The notes: generated from the letters alone by a model not told the origin. Counted from the first letter of the stretch, positions 1 to 9,174 are shown. The stretch is 64,000 nucleotides of DNA from Prescottella sp. R16 (GCF_030656875.1 NZ_CP130943.1:868001-932000); one strand, 5' to 3'. Translations and numbers: made by a program.

Positions 1-452
1 CGGCCGTCGTCGAGGATCGGGACCACCGCGCGGATCGACGGGCCCAACGACCCCGTGTACGTCTCGGTGGACGTCTCACCCGCCAGCGCCCGCTCGACAT
101 GCCCCTCGAACGGTTTACCGATCAGCGCCGGATCCGGATGCGTGAACCGGGTGCGGTCCGGGGCCATGACCACGATGAAGTCGGTGCCCGTCGCCGCCCG
201 GATCTTCTCGACCTCCGGCTGCAGCACCGCCGACGGATCGGGGCCGCGCAACGCGGCGACCGTCGACTCCGACAGCGCGAGCGTCTCTGCGATGCTCGTC
301 ACCGTCCGGCGTGTCGCCTCGTCCGAGTCGCGGCGCTCGTCGAACACCGCCAGCCCCGCCACCGCCGCCGTGACCAGCGCCAACACGATCAGCTGCAGCA
401 CCAGCAGCTGACGGGCGACACTCAGCGGTCGATGCGGACGGGTGTAGGGCAC
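1..452 (-). CDS. Dicarboxylate/citrate-type sensor histidine kinase, N-terminal part (partial)
   Basis: This frame runs open from a GTG at 450-452 to the window edge, so only about 150 N-terminal residues are present. GAGAGGA precedes the start as a ribosome binding site. A basic N-terminus leads into a hydrophobic segment (about residues 16-37, LLVLQLIVLALVTAAVAGLA). An extracytoplasmic domain follows with the pattern RFTHPDPALIGKPF near residues 105-118, which is typical of the CitA/DcuS-type ligand-binding (sCache) domain of sensor kinases. The kinase domain is outside the window. Divergence from dctA suggests it senses C4-dicarboxylates and controls that transporter through a response regulator; that role is inferred from family and position. 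Confidence 0.78.
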   Translation of the reverse strand, partial: MPYTRPHRPLSVARQLLVLQLIVLALVTAAVAGLAVFDERRDSDEATRRTVTSIAETLALSESTVAALRGPDPSAVLQPEVEKIRAATGTDFIVVMAPDRTRFTHPDPALIGKPFEGHVERALAGETSTETYTGSLGPSIRAVVPILDDG

Positions 453-596
453 GGTGATCCTCTCGTGAAAACAATGAACACAATCTTCACCGTCGCCCCG
501 AACGATACGACGATCACCGACGGGCCTCGTGACCTCGATCACTCGACGATCGGGGACGTCGGCCCCACGAGTATCCGTCCGATCAAGGGAACACCG

Positions 597-2042
597 ATGA
601 GCACGAGTGCACCGGGGAAGCTGAGCGCCGCGCAACCGACACTGCAACCCGCCGACCCCGGTAGGAAGCGGGACCGCACCCACTGGCTGTACATCGGTGT
701 GATCGTCGCCGTCGTGGGCGGCATCCTCGTCGGCTGGCTCGCCCCCGACACCGGAAAATCGTTCGGTGTCCTCGGCACGATGTTCGTCGACCTCATCAAA
801 ATGATGATCAGCCCGGTCATCTTCTGCACCATCGTCCTCGGCATCGGATCGGTCCGCGCCGCCGCCAGCGTCGGCAAGATCGGCGGCCTCGCCCTCACCT
901 ACTTCCTCGGCATGTCGACCGTCGCGCTCGGCGTCGGCCTGCTCGTCGGCAACCTCATCAGCCCCGGCGGCGGCCTCGACATCGCCGGCACCTCCGGAGC
1001 CGGAGCCGTGTACGCCGAGAAGGCCCACGCCGCCGGCGGCACCATGGACTTCATCGCGTCGATCATCCCGACGTCGCTGCTGTCCGCGCTCACCGAGGGC
1101 AGCGTCCTGCAGACGCTGTTCGTGGCGCTGCTCGTCGGCTTCGGCCTGCAGGCCCTCGGCAAGCAGGGCGAACCGATCCTCCGCGGTGTCGGCTACGCCC
1201 AGAAGCTCGTCTTCAAGATCCTCACCATGATCCTGTGGCTCGCCCCCGTCGGCGCGTTCGGTGCGATGGCGAACGTCGTCGGGCAGACCGGCCTGTCCGC
1301 CGTCGTCCAGCTCGCCGCCCTCATGCTCGGCTTCTACCTGACCTGCCTGATCTTCGTGTTCGGTGTGCTCGGCAGCCTGCTGCGCGTCTTCGCCGGCGTC
1401 TCCGTCTTCAAGCTCGTGCGCTACCTGGCCCGCGAATACCTGCTCATCTTCGCGACGTCGTCCTCCGAGTCCGCGCTGCCGCGCCTCATCGCGAAGATGG
1501 AACACGCCGGCGTCGAACGCACCACCGTCGGCATCGTCGTCCCCACCGGCTACTCGTTCAACCTCGACGGCACCGCGATCTACCTCACCATGGCGTCCAT
1601 CTTCATCGCCGACGCCATGCACCAGCCGCTGTCGTTGACCGAACAGCTGTCCCTGCTGGTGTTCATGATCGTCGCCTCGAAGGGTGCCGCGGGCGTCACC
1701 GGTGCCGGATTGGCCACTCTCGCAGGCGGTTTGCAGAGCCATCGCCCCGAACTCCTCGACGGTGTCGGCCTCATCGTCGGCATCGACCGGTTCATGTCCG
1801 AGGCCCGCGCGCTCACCAACTTCTCCGGCAACGCCGTCGCCACCCTCCTCGTCGGCACGTGGACCAAGTCCGTCGACGCCGCCCGCGTCCGCGACGTCCT
1901 CGACGGCAAGCTGCCGTTCGACGAGTCGACGATGCTCGACGCCGACGACACGGCCGACACCGACGGCACAGGGGTGGGCGCCGATCCGACCCCTGCACAG
2001 CCGACGCCCGTCCGGGACGAGCGGAAACTGGCCAGCGCCTGA
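597..2042 (+). CDS. dctA: C4-dicarboxylate:cation symporter (DctA family)
   Basis: This 481-residue protein is a sodium/proton:dicarboxylate symporter of the DAACS family, taking up succinate, fumarate or malate across the inner membrane. The ATG at 597 is preceded by AAGGGA at 585-590; longer upstream readings have no hydrophobic content and overlap the divergent sensor gene. It has about eight membrane segments, the serine-rich re-entrant-loop motif TSSSESALPRL in the second half, and the substrate-site segment FNLDGTAIYLT. Length matches the family. The C-terminal 40 residues are acidic and probably cytoplasmic. The divergent sensor kinase makes dicarboxylate induction likely, by inference. 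Confidence 0.93.
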   Translation: MSTSAPGKLSAAQPTLQPADPGRKRDRTHWLYIGVIVAVVGGILVGWLAPDTGKSFGVLGTMFVDLIKMMISPVIFCTIVLGIGSVRAAASVGKIGGLALTYFLGMSTVALGVGLLVGNLISPGGGLDIAGTSGAGAVYAEKAHAAGGTMDFIASIIPTSLLSALTEGSVLQTLFVALLVGFGLQALGKQGEPILRGVGYAQKLVFKILTMILWLAPVGAFGAMANVVGQTGLSAVVQLAALMLGFYLTCLIFVFGVLGSLLRVFAGVSVFKLVRYLAREYLLIFATSSSESALPRLIAKMEHAGVERTTVGIVVPTGYSFNLDGTAIYLTMASIFIADAMHQPLSLTEQLSLLVFMIVASKGAAGVTGAGLATLAGGLQSHRPELLDGVGLIVGIDRFMSEARALTNFSGNAVATLLVGTWTKSVDAARVRDVLDGKLPFDESTMLDADDTADTDGTGVGADPTPAQPTPVRDERKLASA

Positions 2043-2166
2043 CCCCGTCCGTCCCTCGAAGCGGGGTGTGAGCCGGTACTGCCGAGCCACACCCCGCATC
2101 GGCGTCTTTCCGGGGCCGGGTCGGCGGCACCGCGCTGACCTGGCCGGACGTTCAGGTTCGGGATGC

Positions 2167-2207
2167 AGGTCACATATTGACACCCGGAATGGCCTAGGTC
2201 ACACTAT
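2167..2207 (+). promoter_or_regulatory. Probable promoter region of the polyamine-type ABC operon with AGGTCACA direct repeats
   Basis: A perfect TTGACA hexamer lies at 2177-2182. CACTAT at 2202-2207 is a candidate -10, although the 19-nt spacing is long; TAATAA at 2212-2217 is an alternative AT-rich element. The octamer AGGTCACA occurs twice, at 2167-2174 and 2196-2203, flanking the TTGACA. The repeat could be a regulator site. No experimental support is available from sequence alone. Confidence 0.35.
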
Positions 2208-2248
2208 CGGCTAATAACTGATCCGTCAGTCAGTATGGGAGCCGAAAC

Positions 2249-3307
2249 GTGACCTCAGTGAAAAGGAGAGCCGGCCTCGGCATCGGGCTCGTCGCCCTGA
2301 TGGCCGCGTCGGCCTGTGGCGGTACCACCGACCCGTCGAAGACGCTCACCGTCACGATGTGGGGCGGAGCCGCCCAGCGGGTACACCTCCAGAGCTACGT
2401 CAACCCCTGGGCCAAGGGCGCCGGTGTCACCGTCCTCGAGGACTCGCCGACCGACTACGCGAAGATCGGCGCACAGGTGCAGAGCGGCCGCGTCACCTGG
2501 GGTGTCGTCGAAGTGGAACCGAACTACGCCGAAACCGCCTGCGCCGAAGGAACCCTCACCCCGCTCGCCGACGAGGTCGTCGCCGCGGCCGCAGCCGCCG
2601 GAATCGACCCGACGTTCCTGGGGAAGTGCTCGATACCGAACCTGCTGTACTCCTTCACGATCGCCTACAACACCAAGAAGTTCGCCGACCGTCACCCCAC
2701 CACGTGGGCCGAGTTCTTCGACACCGAACGCTTCCCCGGCAAACGTGGCTTCTGGAACTACGCCACCGGCGGCATGTTCGAAGCCGCACTCCTCGCCGAC
2801 GGCGTCGCACCCGACCGGCTCTACCCCCTCGACATCGACCGCGCCTTCCGCAAACTCGACACCATCAAGAAGGACATCGTCTTCTACGACACCGGCGACG
2901 AACAGGCACAACTCGTCGCCAGCGGCGAGGCCCCGCTCGTCCAGGCCTGGAGCGGACGCATCGACCAGGCCGCGATGGAAGGCCAGCCGATCGCCAACGA
3001 GTGGGGACAGAACCTCGTCTCCTACGACCAGGTCGCCGTCCCCACCGGATACCCGAACACCGACCTCGCCATGGACTGGATGGCGCACTTCCTCGGTGAC
3101 GTCGACGGACAGGCCCGCGACGCCGAACGCAGCCTGTTCGCCCCCGTCAACCCGGCCGCACTCGACAAGGTGCCCTCCGACGTCGCCGAACGACTGTCCA
3201 CCGATCCCGCGAACGTCGCGAAGTCCGCCGGCACCATCGACTACCGCTACTGGGCCGAGCACTACAACGAGGTCACCGAACGACTGAATGCATGGGTGCT
3301 GTCGTGA
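2249..3307 (+). CDS. Spermidine/putrescine-type ABC transporter substrate-binding lipoprotein
   Basis: This 352-residue periplasmic-type binding protein of the PotD family captures the ligand for the three genes downstream. The GTG start at 2249 follows GGGAG at 2237-2241. A lipoprotein signal peptide ends in the lipobox ASAC with Cys23 as the lipidated residue. The mature part has the extracellular solute-binding fold (TVTMWGGAA near the start, conserved aromatic and acidic residues throughout). It opens a four-gene operon whose junctions overlap or nearly overlap. The true ligand could be a polyamine, opine or another cation; the sequence does not decide it. Confidence 0.88.
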   Translation: MTSVKRRAGLGIGLVALMAASACGGTTDPSKTLTVTMWGGAAQRVHLQSYVNPWAKGAGVTVLEDSPTDYAKIGAQVQSGRVTWGVVEVEPNYAETACAEGTLTPLADEVVAAAAAAGIDPTFLGKCSIPNLLYSFTIAYNTKKFADRHPTTWAEFFDTERFPGKRGFWNYATGGMFEAALLADGVAPDRLYPLDIDRAFRKLDTIKKDIVFYDTGDEQAQLVASGEAPLVQAWSGRIDQAAMEGQPIANEWGQNLVSYDQVAVPTGYPNTDLAMDWMAHFLGDVDGQARDAERSLFAPVNPAALDKVPSDVAERLSTDPANVAKSAGTIDYRYWAEHYNEVTERLNAWVLS

Positions 3308-4227
3308 CCCGGATCCTCGATACGGCGCCCGCGCCGGACTCCCCACCCCTGCCCGAGACGACATCCGGCCGCCGTCGACGTCCCCGGCGGCCGAAGTTCG
3401 AATTCAACGGCTGGGCACTGCTGCTCGTGCCGCTGCTCGTGTTCCTCGCCGTCGTGTTCGTGATCCCCCTGATCCTGATGTTCTCCAAGAGCTTCACCGA
3501 TCCCACGATCGGGCTCGGGAACTACCGGGCCATCTGGGAGAACCCGCTCTACCTGAAGGTCCTCGGCAACACCTTCCTCGTCGCCGGCGCGACCACCGTG
3601 GTGACGGTGCTCCTCGCCTTCCCCTACGCCTACCTCATGACGCTCGCAACCCCGTTCTGGCGCACGATCATGCTCGTCGCCGTCCTCGTCCCGTTCTGGA
3701 CGAGCCTGCTGGTCCGGAGCTTCGCACTGGTGCTCGTGCTGCGCGACACCGGCGCCCTCAACATCGGACTGGAATCGATCGGCCTGATCGACGAGCCGCT
3801 GCCGCTGCTCCGTCACCTGTGGGGAGTCCTGTTCGGCATGGTGCAGATCACGCTGCCGTTCGCGGTGCTCCCGCTGTACGCCACGATGCGCGGCATCGAT
3901 CGACGACTGTTGCTCGCGGCCGAAAGCCTCGGCGCCCGACCGTCTCTCGCGTTCGTGCGAGTGTTCGTCCCACTGACCCTGCCCGGCCTGTTCGCCGGTA
4001 TCGTGCTGGTGTTCATCCAGGCACTCGGTTACTACATCACCCCCGCACTGCTCGGCGGCCCGCAGAACACCATGATCGGCGAACTCATCGTCCAACAGAT
4101 CAGCACCGTCCTGCGGTTCGGTTTCGCCGCCGCACTCGGTGTGGTCCTGCTCGCGAGCACCCTGATCCTGCTCGGTATCGCCGGCCGGTTCGTGGACATG
4201 AAGAAATACCTGATGGGGCAATCATGA
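3304..4227 (+). CDS. ABC transporter permease (PotB-like)
   Basis: This is an inner-membrane permease of about 307 residues with six predicted membrane segments and the cytoplasmic EAA loop (AAESLGARPSLAFVRVFVPL) that contacts the ATPase. The GTG at 3304 overlaps the stop of the binding-protein gene as GTGA, which suggests translational coupling. An in-frame ATG at 3292 would add four residues and is the alternative start. Its place as second gene of the operon and its similarity to the next permease support a heterodimeric channel of the polyamine/thiamine uptake class. Confidence 0.88.
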   Translation: MTRILDTAPAPDSPPLPETTSGRRRRPRRPKFEFNGWALLLVPLLVFLAVVFVIPLILMFSKSFTDPTIGLGNYRAIWENPLYLKVLGNTFLVAGATTVVTVLLAFPYAYLMTLATPFWRTIMLVAVLVPFWTSLLVRSFALVLVLRDTGALNIGLESIGLIDEPLPLLRHLWGVLFGMVQITLPFAVLPLYATMRGIDRRLLLAAESLGARPSLAFVRVFVPLTLPGLFAGIVLVFIQALGYYITPALLGGPQNTMIGELIVQQISTVLRFGFAAALGVVLLASTLILLGIAGRFVDMKKYLMGQS

Positions 4228-5060
4228 CTCGACTACTCACCCGCGCCGGCCTGATACTGCTCGTCACCCTCACCGTCGCCTACCTGATCCTCCCGGTCCT
4301 CGTCGTCATCCCGATGTCCTTCGCGGACAGCGCTTTTCTGACCTTCCCGCCCAAAGCGTTCTCCACCCGCTGGTACCAGCAGTTGCTCGACGACCCCACC
4401 TGGATCGCCTCGGCCCTCGTCAGCCTCCGGGTCGCAGTCCTGTCCACGATCTGCGCGGTGATCCTCGGCGTGCTCGCGGCACTGGGGCTCGTCCGCGGCA
4501 GGTACCCGCTGCGCGGCCCGATCGCCGCGTTGCTCCTGGCGCCGATCATCGTCCCGTACGTGATCGTCGGCCTCGCTGTGTACATCGTGTTCCTGAAAAT
4601 CGGGCTCACCGAGACCACCCTCGGGTTCGTCCTCGTCCACACCGCGCTCGCCGTGCCGTACGTGACGATCAACGTCGCCTCCAGCCTGGTGAGCTTCGAC
4701 CGCGGCCTCGAACGCGCCGCACAGTCGCTCGGATCCGGGCCCGTCTCCACGTTCTTCCGCATCACCTTCCCGAACATCGCGGCCGGTGTCTTCGCCGGCG
4801 CCCTGTTCGCCTTCATCACCTCGTGGGACGAGGTCGTCAGCGCGATCTTCCTCTCCGGACCGCAGATGACCACCCTGCCGGTGCGCATCTGGTCCGGCGT
4901 GAAGGTCTCGGTGGATCCCACCGTCGCCGCCATCTCCGGACTGACCCTGTTCGTCATCATCGGATCGTTCGTCCTCTTCGGAGCAATGAAGCTGACCCGC
5001 AAGGCCGTTCGCACATTCAAGTACCGCGATTCCGTCAAAGTGATCGGAGCACTCCCGTGA
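4224..5060 (+). CDS. ABC transporter permease (PotC-like)
   Basis: This second permease subunit has 278 residues. It starts with ATG at 4224, overlapping the previous stop as ATGA. It has an N-terminal membrane helix, a conserved segment SFADSAFLTFPP typical of PotC-type permeases, and an EAA loop (AAQSLGSGPVSTFFRITFPN). Together with the upstream gene it should form the transmembrane channel. Its last bases overlap the ATPase gene by four, so all four transporter genes appear translationally coupled. Confidence 0.88.
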   Translation: MTRLLTRAGLILLVTLTVAYLILPVLVVIPMSFADSAFLTFPPKAFSTRWYQQLLDDPTWIASALVSLRVAVLSTICAVILGVLAALGLVRGRYPLRGPIAALLLAPIIVPYVIVGLAVYIVFLKIGLTETTLGFVLVHTALAVPYVTINVASSLVSFDRGLERAAQSLGSGPVSTFFRITFPNIAAGVFAGALFAFITSWDEVVSAIFLSGPQMTTLPVRIWSGVKVSVDPTVAAISGLTLFVIIGSFVLFGAMKLTRKAVRTFKYRDSVKVIGALP

Positions 5061-6178
5061 GCATCTCGACCCCGACCGCCCCGCGTGCGACGACCGTGAC
5101 CGGTGCGCCGATCACCGTCACCGGGATCAGCAAGACCTACGGTGCCACCACCGTGCTCGACAACCTCGACCTCGAGATCCGCGGCGGCGAATTCCTCACC
5201 CTCCTCGGTGCCAGCGGCTCCGGAAAATCCACCCTGCTGGGCATCATCTCGGGCTTCATCAAGCCGACAGCCGGCACCGTCGAGGTCGCCGGACGCACCC
5301 TGAACCGGGTGCCGCCGCACAAGCGCGGATTCGGCGTCGTCTTCCAGAACTACTCGCTGTTCCCGCACATGAGCATCGCCGACAACGTCGCTTTCCCCCT
5401 CGCCCGGCACGGCTGGCCCAAGAGCGAGATCGGACGCAGTGTCGCCGAAGCACTCGACCTCGTCCAACTGGGACACCTCGCAGCACGCATGCCGTCGGAA
5501 CTCTCCGGTGGACAGCAGCAACGCGTCGCCCTCGCCCGCGCCATCGTGTTCCGCCCGCCGGTACTGCTGATGGACGAACCGCTCGGCGCCCTCGACAAAC
5601 TCCTCCGCGAACAACTGCAACTCGAAATCCGGCGCCTGCACCAGGAACTCGGCATCACCTTCGTGTTCGTCACCCACGACCAGGACGAGGCCCTCGCCAT
5701 GTCGGACCGGATCGCATTGCTGCGGGGCGGCTCCATAGTGCAGGTCGGCACTCCCGAAGAACTCTACGAACGCCCCAACTGCCGATACGCCGCCGAATTC
5801 GTCGGTGCCTCCAACATCTTCCGCGGAACCATCGACACCGCCGGCTTCACCGAAGACGGCACCGCACACCGGTTCCGCGTCCCGGAATCCCCGGAAATCG
5901 CAGCCCGCACCGGCGGAGCACATTCGGTGATGCTGCGGCCCGAACGCATCGGCGTGGTCGGTGCGGGGGAGCACGTGCCCGGTGGGCGCGACGGCCTCGA
6001 CGGCGTCGTCGAGGACACTGTCTACTTCGGCACCAACCGCCAGGTCCAGGTACGTACCCCCGACGGCCGGCTCGTCCTCGCCCGCACCCCCGTGCCCCAC
6101 ACCGCGGACGGAGTCGTCCCCGGTGCCGCGGTACGCATGCACTGGGGTGTCGAGGACGTCGTCGTCCTCGGCTCCTGA
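5057..6178 (+). CDS. ABC transporter ATP-binding protein (PotA-like)
   Basis: This is the ATPase subunit energising the preceding binding protein and permeases, 373 residues long. It shows Walker A GASGSGKST, the signature LSGGQQQR, Walker B VLLMDEP and the H-loop VTHDQDEA, in that order. A C-terminal TOBE domain (about residues 285-370) is typical of the PotA/CysA/MalK class. The GTG start at 5057 lies in a GTGA overlap with the permease stop. The substrate is inferred to be a polyamine or related compound from the class of the whole operon. Confidence 0.9.
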   Translation: MSISTPTAPRATTVTGAPITVTGISKTYGATTVLDNLDLEIRGGEFLTLLGASGSGKSTLLGIISGFIKPTAGTVEVAGRTLNRVPPHKRGFGVVFQNYSLFPHMSIADNVAFPLARHGWPKSEIGRSVAEALDLVQLGHLAARMPSELSGGQQQRVALARAIVFRPPVLLMDEPLGALDKLLREQLQLEIRRLHQELGITFVFVTHDQDEALAMSDRIALLRGGSIVQVGTPEELYERPNCRYAAEFVGASNIFRGTIDTAGFTEDGTAHRFRVPESPEIAARTGGAHSVMLRPERIGVVGAGEHVPGGRDGLDGVVEDTVYFGTNRQVQVRTPDGRLVLARTPVPHTADGVVPGAAVRMHWGVEDVVVLGS

Positions 6179-6199
6179 CCCGGCGGATTCCCGACCCCG

Positions 6200-7150
6200 A
6201 TGTCGACCCGCACCGAACAGTCCGGCGCACAGGTCCTTTCGGGCGCCACACCGCACATCGCCGTCGCCTGGGCGTGTGGCTTCGCATCCGTGATCGTCTA
6301 CGGACTGACCCCCACCGTCGCGGCACTGTCGTACGACACCGGACTGACCCCGACCGTGCTGGTGGCATTGCGGAGCCTGTGCGGGGCGATCCTGATCCTG
6401 GCGTTCGCCGCCGCCACCGGGCGGATCCGGCGTGTACCCGTGCGCGCCGCGCTCGGGCTGGCGCTGGTGTGCGGACCCCTGTTCGGACTCCAGGTGATCT
6501 GCTACTTCGCCGCCGTCCGGTCGACCGGCGCCCAGGTGTCGGTGGTCGTCGTGCACGTCTACCCGGTGTTCGTGCTGCTCTTCGTGTGGCTCACCACCCG
6601 CCGTCGGCAGAACCCCGCCGTGATCGCGCTGTGCCTGACGATGATCGGCGGCATCGCCCTGGTCGGCGGATCCGGGGGCGCGGCCGTCGCCCCCGCCGGC
6701 GTGGGACTCGCCGTGACGAGCGCCGTCGGATACGCCCTCTACCTGGTGCTCGGCGAACGCTGGGTCCGCGAGGCGGGCGCAGTCCTGTCCAGCGGCCTCG
6801 TCATCGTCGGCGCCGCCGTCACCGCCGCCCTCGTCGCGGTGGCCACCGCACAACCGATGTCCTTCACCGCGACCGGATGGATGTCGGTGATCGCGCAGGG
6901 CGCGTTCATGATTCCGATCGGCGTCGGCTGCGCCTTCTACGCGGTGCGCCGCCTGGGATCCGTCTCACTGAGCCTGCTCGGGCTCCTCGAACCGGTCGTC
7001 GGAGTCCTCGCGGCCCGCGTCGTGCTGGGAGAACGACTGCAGCCGATGCAGTGGGCGGGGATGCTCGTCGTCCTGGTGGCATGCGCGGCACTGCCGTGCG
7101 TGTCCACTGCACGGAAAGCCTCGGTGGGCACCGACGGCGCAGCCCACTAG
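6200..7150 (+). CDS. EamA-family (DMT) transporter
   Basis: This integral membrane protein of 316 residues has about ten hydrophobic helices and two EamA-type repeats, as in drug/metabolite exporters of the DMT superfamily. The first repeat covers about residues 18-150 and the second 165-300, ending in the typical LLEPVVGVLAARVVLGE segment. It starts 21 bp after the ABC operon on the same strand and could be co-transcribed with it. The transported compound cannot be told from sequence; efflux of an amino acid or metabolite is usual for the family. Confidence 0.85.
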   Translation: MSTRTEQSGAQVLSGATPHIAVAWACGFASVIVYGLTPTVAALSYDTGLTPTVLVALRSLCGAILILAFAAATGRIRRVPVRAALGLALVCGPLFGLQVICYFAAVRSTGAQVSVVVVHVYPVFVLLFVWLTTRRRQNPAVIALCLTMIGGIALVGGSGGAAVAPAGVGLAVTSAVGYALYLVLGERWVREAGAVLSSGLVIVGAAVTAALVAVATAQPMSFTATGWMSVIAQGAFMIPIGVGCAFYAVRRLGSVSLSLLGLLEPVVGVLAARVVLGERLQPMQWAGMLVVLVACAALPCVSTARKASVGTDGAAH

Positions 7151-7160
7151 GTTGGGCCGC

Positions 7161-7649
7161 ATGACAACTCCTCTGCAGGACATCACGATCGACACCCTCG
7201 GTGGCGTCCCCACCAACCTCGGCGAATACGGCGGCCGCGTGGTCCTCGTGGTCAACGTCGCCTCCAAGTGCGGCCTGACCCCGCAGTACACGGCCCTCGA
7301 GAAACTGGCCTCCGAGTACGCCGAACGCGGCCTCACCGTCATCGGCGTCCCCTGCAACCAGTTCATGGGACAGGAACCCGGCACCCCCGAGGAAATCCAG
7401 ACCTTCTGCTCCACCACCTACGGCGTCACCTTCCCCCTCACGGAGAAGATCGAGGTCAACGGCGACAACCGGCACCCCCTGTACGCCGAACTCACCAAGA
7501 CCCCCGACGCCGACGGCGAAGCCGGCGACATCCAGTGGAACTTCGAGAAGTTCCTCATCGCCCGCGACGGCACCGTCACCAACCGCTTCCGCCCCCGCAC
7601 CGAACCCGACGCCCCCGAAGTTCTCGCCGCGATCGACGCGCTGCTCTAG
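7161..7649 (+). CDS. Glutathione peroxidase-family thiol peroxidase
   Basis: This cytosolic peroxidase of 162 residues reduces hydroperoxides. The catalytic position is Cys37 (VASKCGLTPQY), not selenocysteine, so it is a Cys-type GPx. The other active-site elements are visible: GVPCNQF (second Cys and Gln context) and WNFEKFLI (Trp-Asn). ATG at 7161 is preferred over an in-frame TTG at 7152, which lies 2 bp past the previous stop. Actinobacteria lack glutathione, so thioredoxin or another thiol is the probable reductant, by family knowledge. A hairpin follows directly. Confidence 0.92.
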   Translation: MTTPLQDITIDTLGGVPTNLGEYGGRVVLVVNVASKCGLTPQYTALEKLASEYAERGLTVIGVPCNQFMGQEPGTPEEIQTFCSTTYGVTFPLTEKIEVNGDNRHPLYAELTKTPDADGEAGDIQWNFEKFLIARDGTVTNRFRPRTEPDAPEVLAAIDALL

Positions 7650-7663
7650 GCGGAACTTCCTTC

Positions 7664-7703
7664 GTGCCCCTTTCCGGTAGCCGGAACTACCGGAAAGGGG
7701 CAC
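7664..7703 (+). terminator. Strong hairpin after the glutathione peroxidase gene
   Basis: Arms 7664-7680 and 7687-7703 are perfectly complementary over 17 bp (GTGCCCCTTTCCGGTAG and its complement) with the 6-nt loop CCGGAA. There is no T tract, which is common for terminators in high-GC actinobacteria. It lies between two plus-strand genes, so termination of the upstream unit is the simplest reading. Confidence 0.7.
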
Positions 7704-7748
7704 AGGCGTGTAAGCGCCCGTTCACTTTCGGCTGCCATTCTGGAGTGC

Positions 7749-8453
7749 ATGACCGGGCAACTGATCGTGTCGGTGTCGGGAATCAGGGACGAGACCTGCG
7801 ACGGGGTCGCCGAGTTCGCTGCCGAAATGGATCGGCGGTCCGTTCCGCTGTCGCTGTTGGTCGCGCCGCGACTCAAGGACAAATACCGTCTCGTCACCGA
7901 TACGGCCACCCAGGACTGGCTGCGTGGACGCCGGGACCGCGGCGACGCGATCGTTCTGCACGGCTACGACCAGGCTGCCACGAAACGGCGGCGAGCCGAG
8001 TTCGCCGTCCTACCCGAGCACGAGGCCCGGCTGCGGCTCCTTGCCGCGGACCGGGTCCTCGAGGAGACCGGGTTGCGGACGCGACTGTTCGCGGCACCCC
8101 GCTGGGTCGCTTCACCGGGCGCGGTGTCGGTGCTGCCCGGCACCGGGTTCCGGCTGCTCGCCGGTCTGACCGCGATCCGCGACCTCGCCCACGGCACCAC
8201 TGTCCGCAGCTCGGTCCTCGGGCTCGGCGACGGCTTCCGCGCCGAACCGTGGCGCTGCCGCACCCTGGTGCTCGGCGCCGCCCGGGCTGCCCGCCGTGGC
8301 CGGATCGTCCGGCTCGCGATCACCGGGAAGCAACTCGGCAAACCAGGTCCCCGGCAGGCCCTGCTCGATGCCGTCGACCTCGCCCTGCACCACGACGCCA
8401 CCCCGGCCGTCTACCACTGGCCGCTGTCGGGAGGCGTCAGCGAGGTGGCGTGA
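7749..8453 (+). CDS. DUF2334 (polysaccharide deacetylase-like) protein
   Basis: This 234-residue protein resembles the DUF2334 family, a branch of the NodB-like polysaccharide deacetylase fold. It starts with a strand leading to SVSGIRDET, where deacetylases carry their first metal-binding Asp, and has HGYDQA near residue 77, matching the HG(Y/F) strand of the fold. No signal peptide is visible. Substrate and activity are unknown. Its last 17 bp overlap the 3' end of the convergent TetR gene. Confidence 0.72.
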   Translation: MTGQLIVSVSGIRDETCDGVAEFAAEMDRRSVPLSLLVAPRLKDKYRLVTDTATQDWLRGRRDRGDAIVLHGYDQAATKRRRAEFAVLPEHEARLRLLAADRVLEETGLRTRLFAAPRWVASPGAVSVLPGTGFRLLAGLTAIRDLAHGTTVRSSVLGLGDGFRAEPWRCRTLVLGAARAARRGRIVRLAITGKQLGKPGPRQALLDAVDLALHHDATPAVYHWPLSGGVSEVA

Positions 8454-9174
8454 CGCCGCCGATCAGCGACTGCAACGCGTCCAGCACCCGCTCGAGCCCG
8501 AACGCCCGGGCAGCGTCGGGGCTGTACGGCGTGTTCATCGCTGCACCCGCGGCCGCGCCGACCCGCTGCGCCAGCGGATGCTCGTCGCCGAGATAGCCGG
8601 CGAGCCGCCGCTGCCACGACGCCCACACCTCGGCCATGTCCGCGGCGTGTGGGTCCGGCCGGCGTGCTCGGGCGGCAGCCCGGGCGAAATCCAGCACGAA
8701 CGTCAGCGCGGCATCCCGATCGACGTCGGTCAGCGGGGTGCCGTCGAACGCGTGCAGCTGACGGTCGTACGTCGCGATCGTCCCGGGCCCGAACGACGTG
8801 CGCTGATCGGTGACGTCCAGCAGCCACCAGTGCGCGGCGTGCAGGGCCGTCTCCTCGTCGGCGACCTGCCGGACCCGATCACGCCAGTCGTCGCTCACGT
8901 AGGGCGGACGGCCGCTGCGGGCACGGACCGTGTCGGCCATGAGGACGAGCAGATCGTCGCGGGAGCCGACGTGCGTGTAGAGCGCCATCGCGGAGACGCC
9001 CAGATCGCCGGCGAGGCGACGGACGGTGACGGCGTCCGGTCCTTCGGCGTCGGCGAGCGTGATCGCGGCGTCCACGGCCTGCGAGGTGGTGACTTTCGCG
9101 CGCGGGCCGCGGCTGCCGCCGCTCGGCGCCCCGGGGTGGTCACGCCACAGCAGGTCGATCAGGTCGCGGGCCAT
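8437..9174 (-). CDS. TetR-family transcriptional regulator
   Basis: This repressor-type regulator has 245 residues. A helix-turn-helix near residues 30-75 contains VTVRRLAGDLGVSAMALYTHV, the typical TetR recognition helix. The rest resembles the TetR_C_1 ligand-binding region and ends in LIGGVTPP. Start 9174 is chosen because AAGAGGA lies just upstream; an ATG at 9198 would add eight residues. It is divergent from a VOC-family gene, with a palindromic AT-rich site between them. It probably controls itself and that neighbour; the ligand is unknown. Confidence 0.86.
   Translation of the reverse strand: MARDLIDLLWRDHPGAPSGGSRGPRAKVTTSQAVDAAITLADAEGPDAVTVRRLAGDLGVSAMALYTHVGSRDDLLVLMADTVRARSGRPPYVSDDWRDRVRQVADEETALHAAHWWLLDVTDQRTSFGPGTIATYDRQLHAFDGTPLTDVDRDAALTFVLDFARAAARARRPDPHAADMAEVWASWQRRLAGYLGDEHPLAQRVGAAAGAAMNTPYSPDAARAFGLERVLDALQSLIGGVTPPR

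Noticed and set aside
4280..6853. 857-codon minus-strand frame
   Set aside because: It is antisense to the ABC transporter genes, which have all expected motifs and coupled starts.
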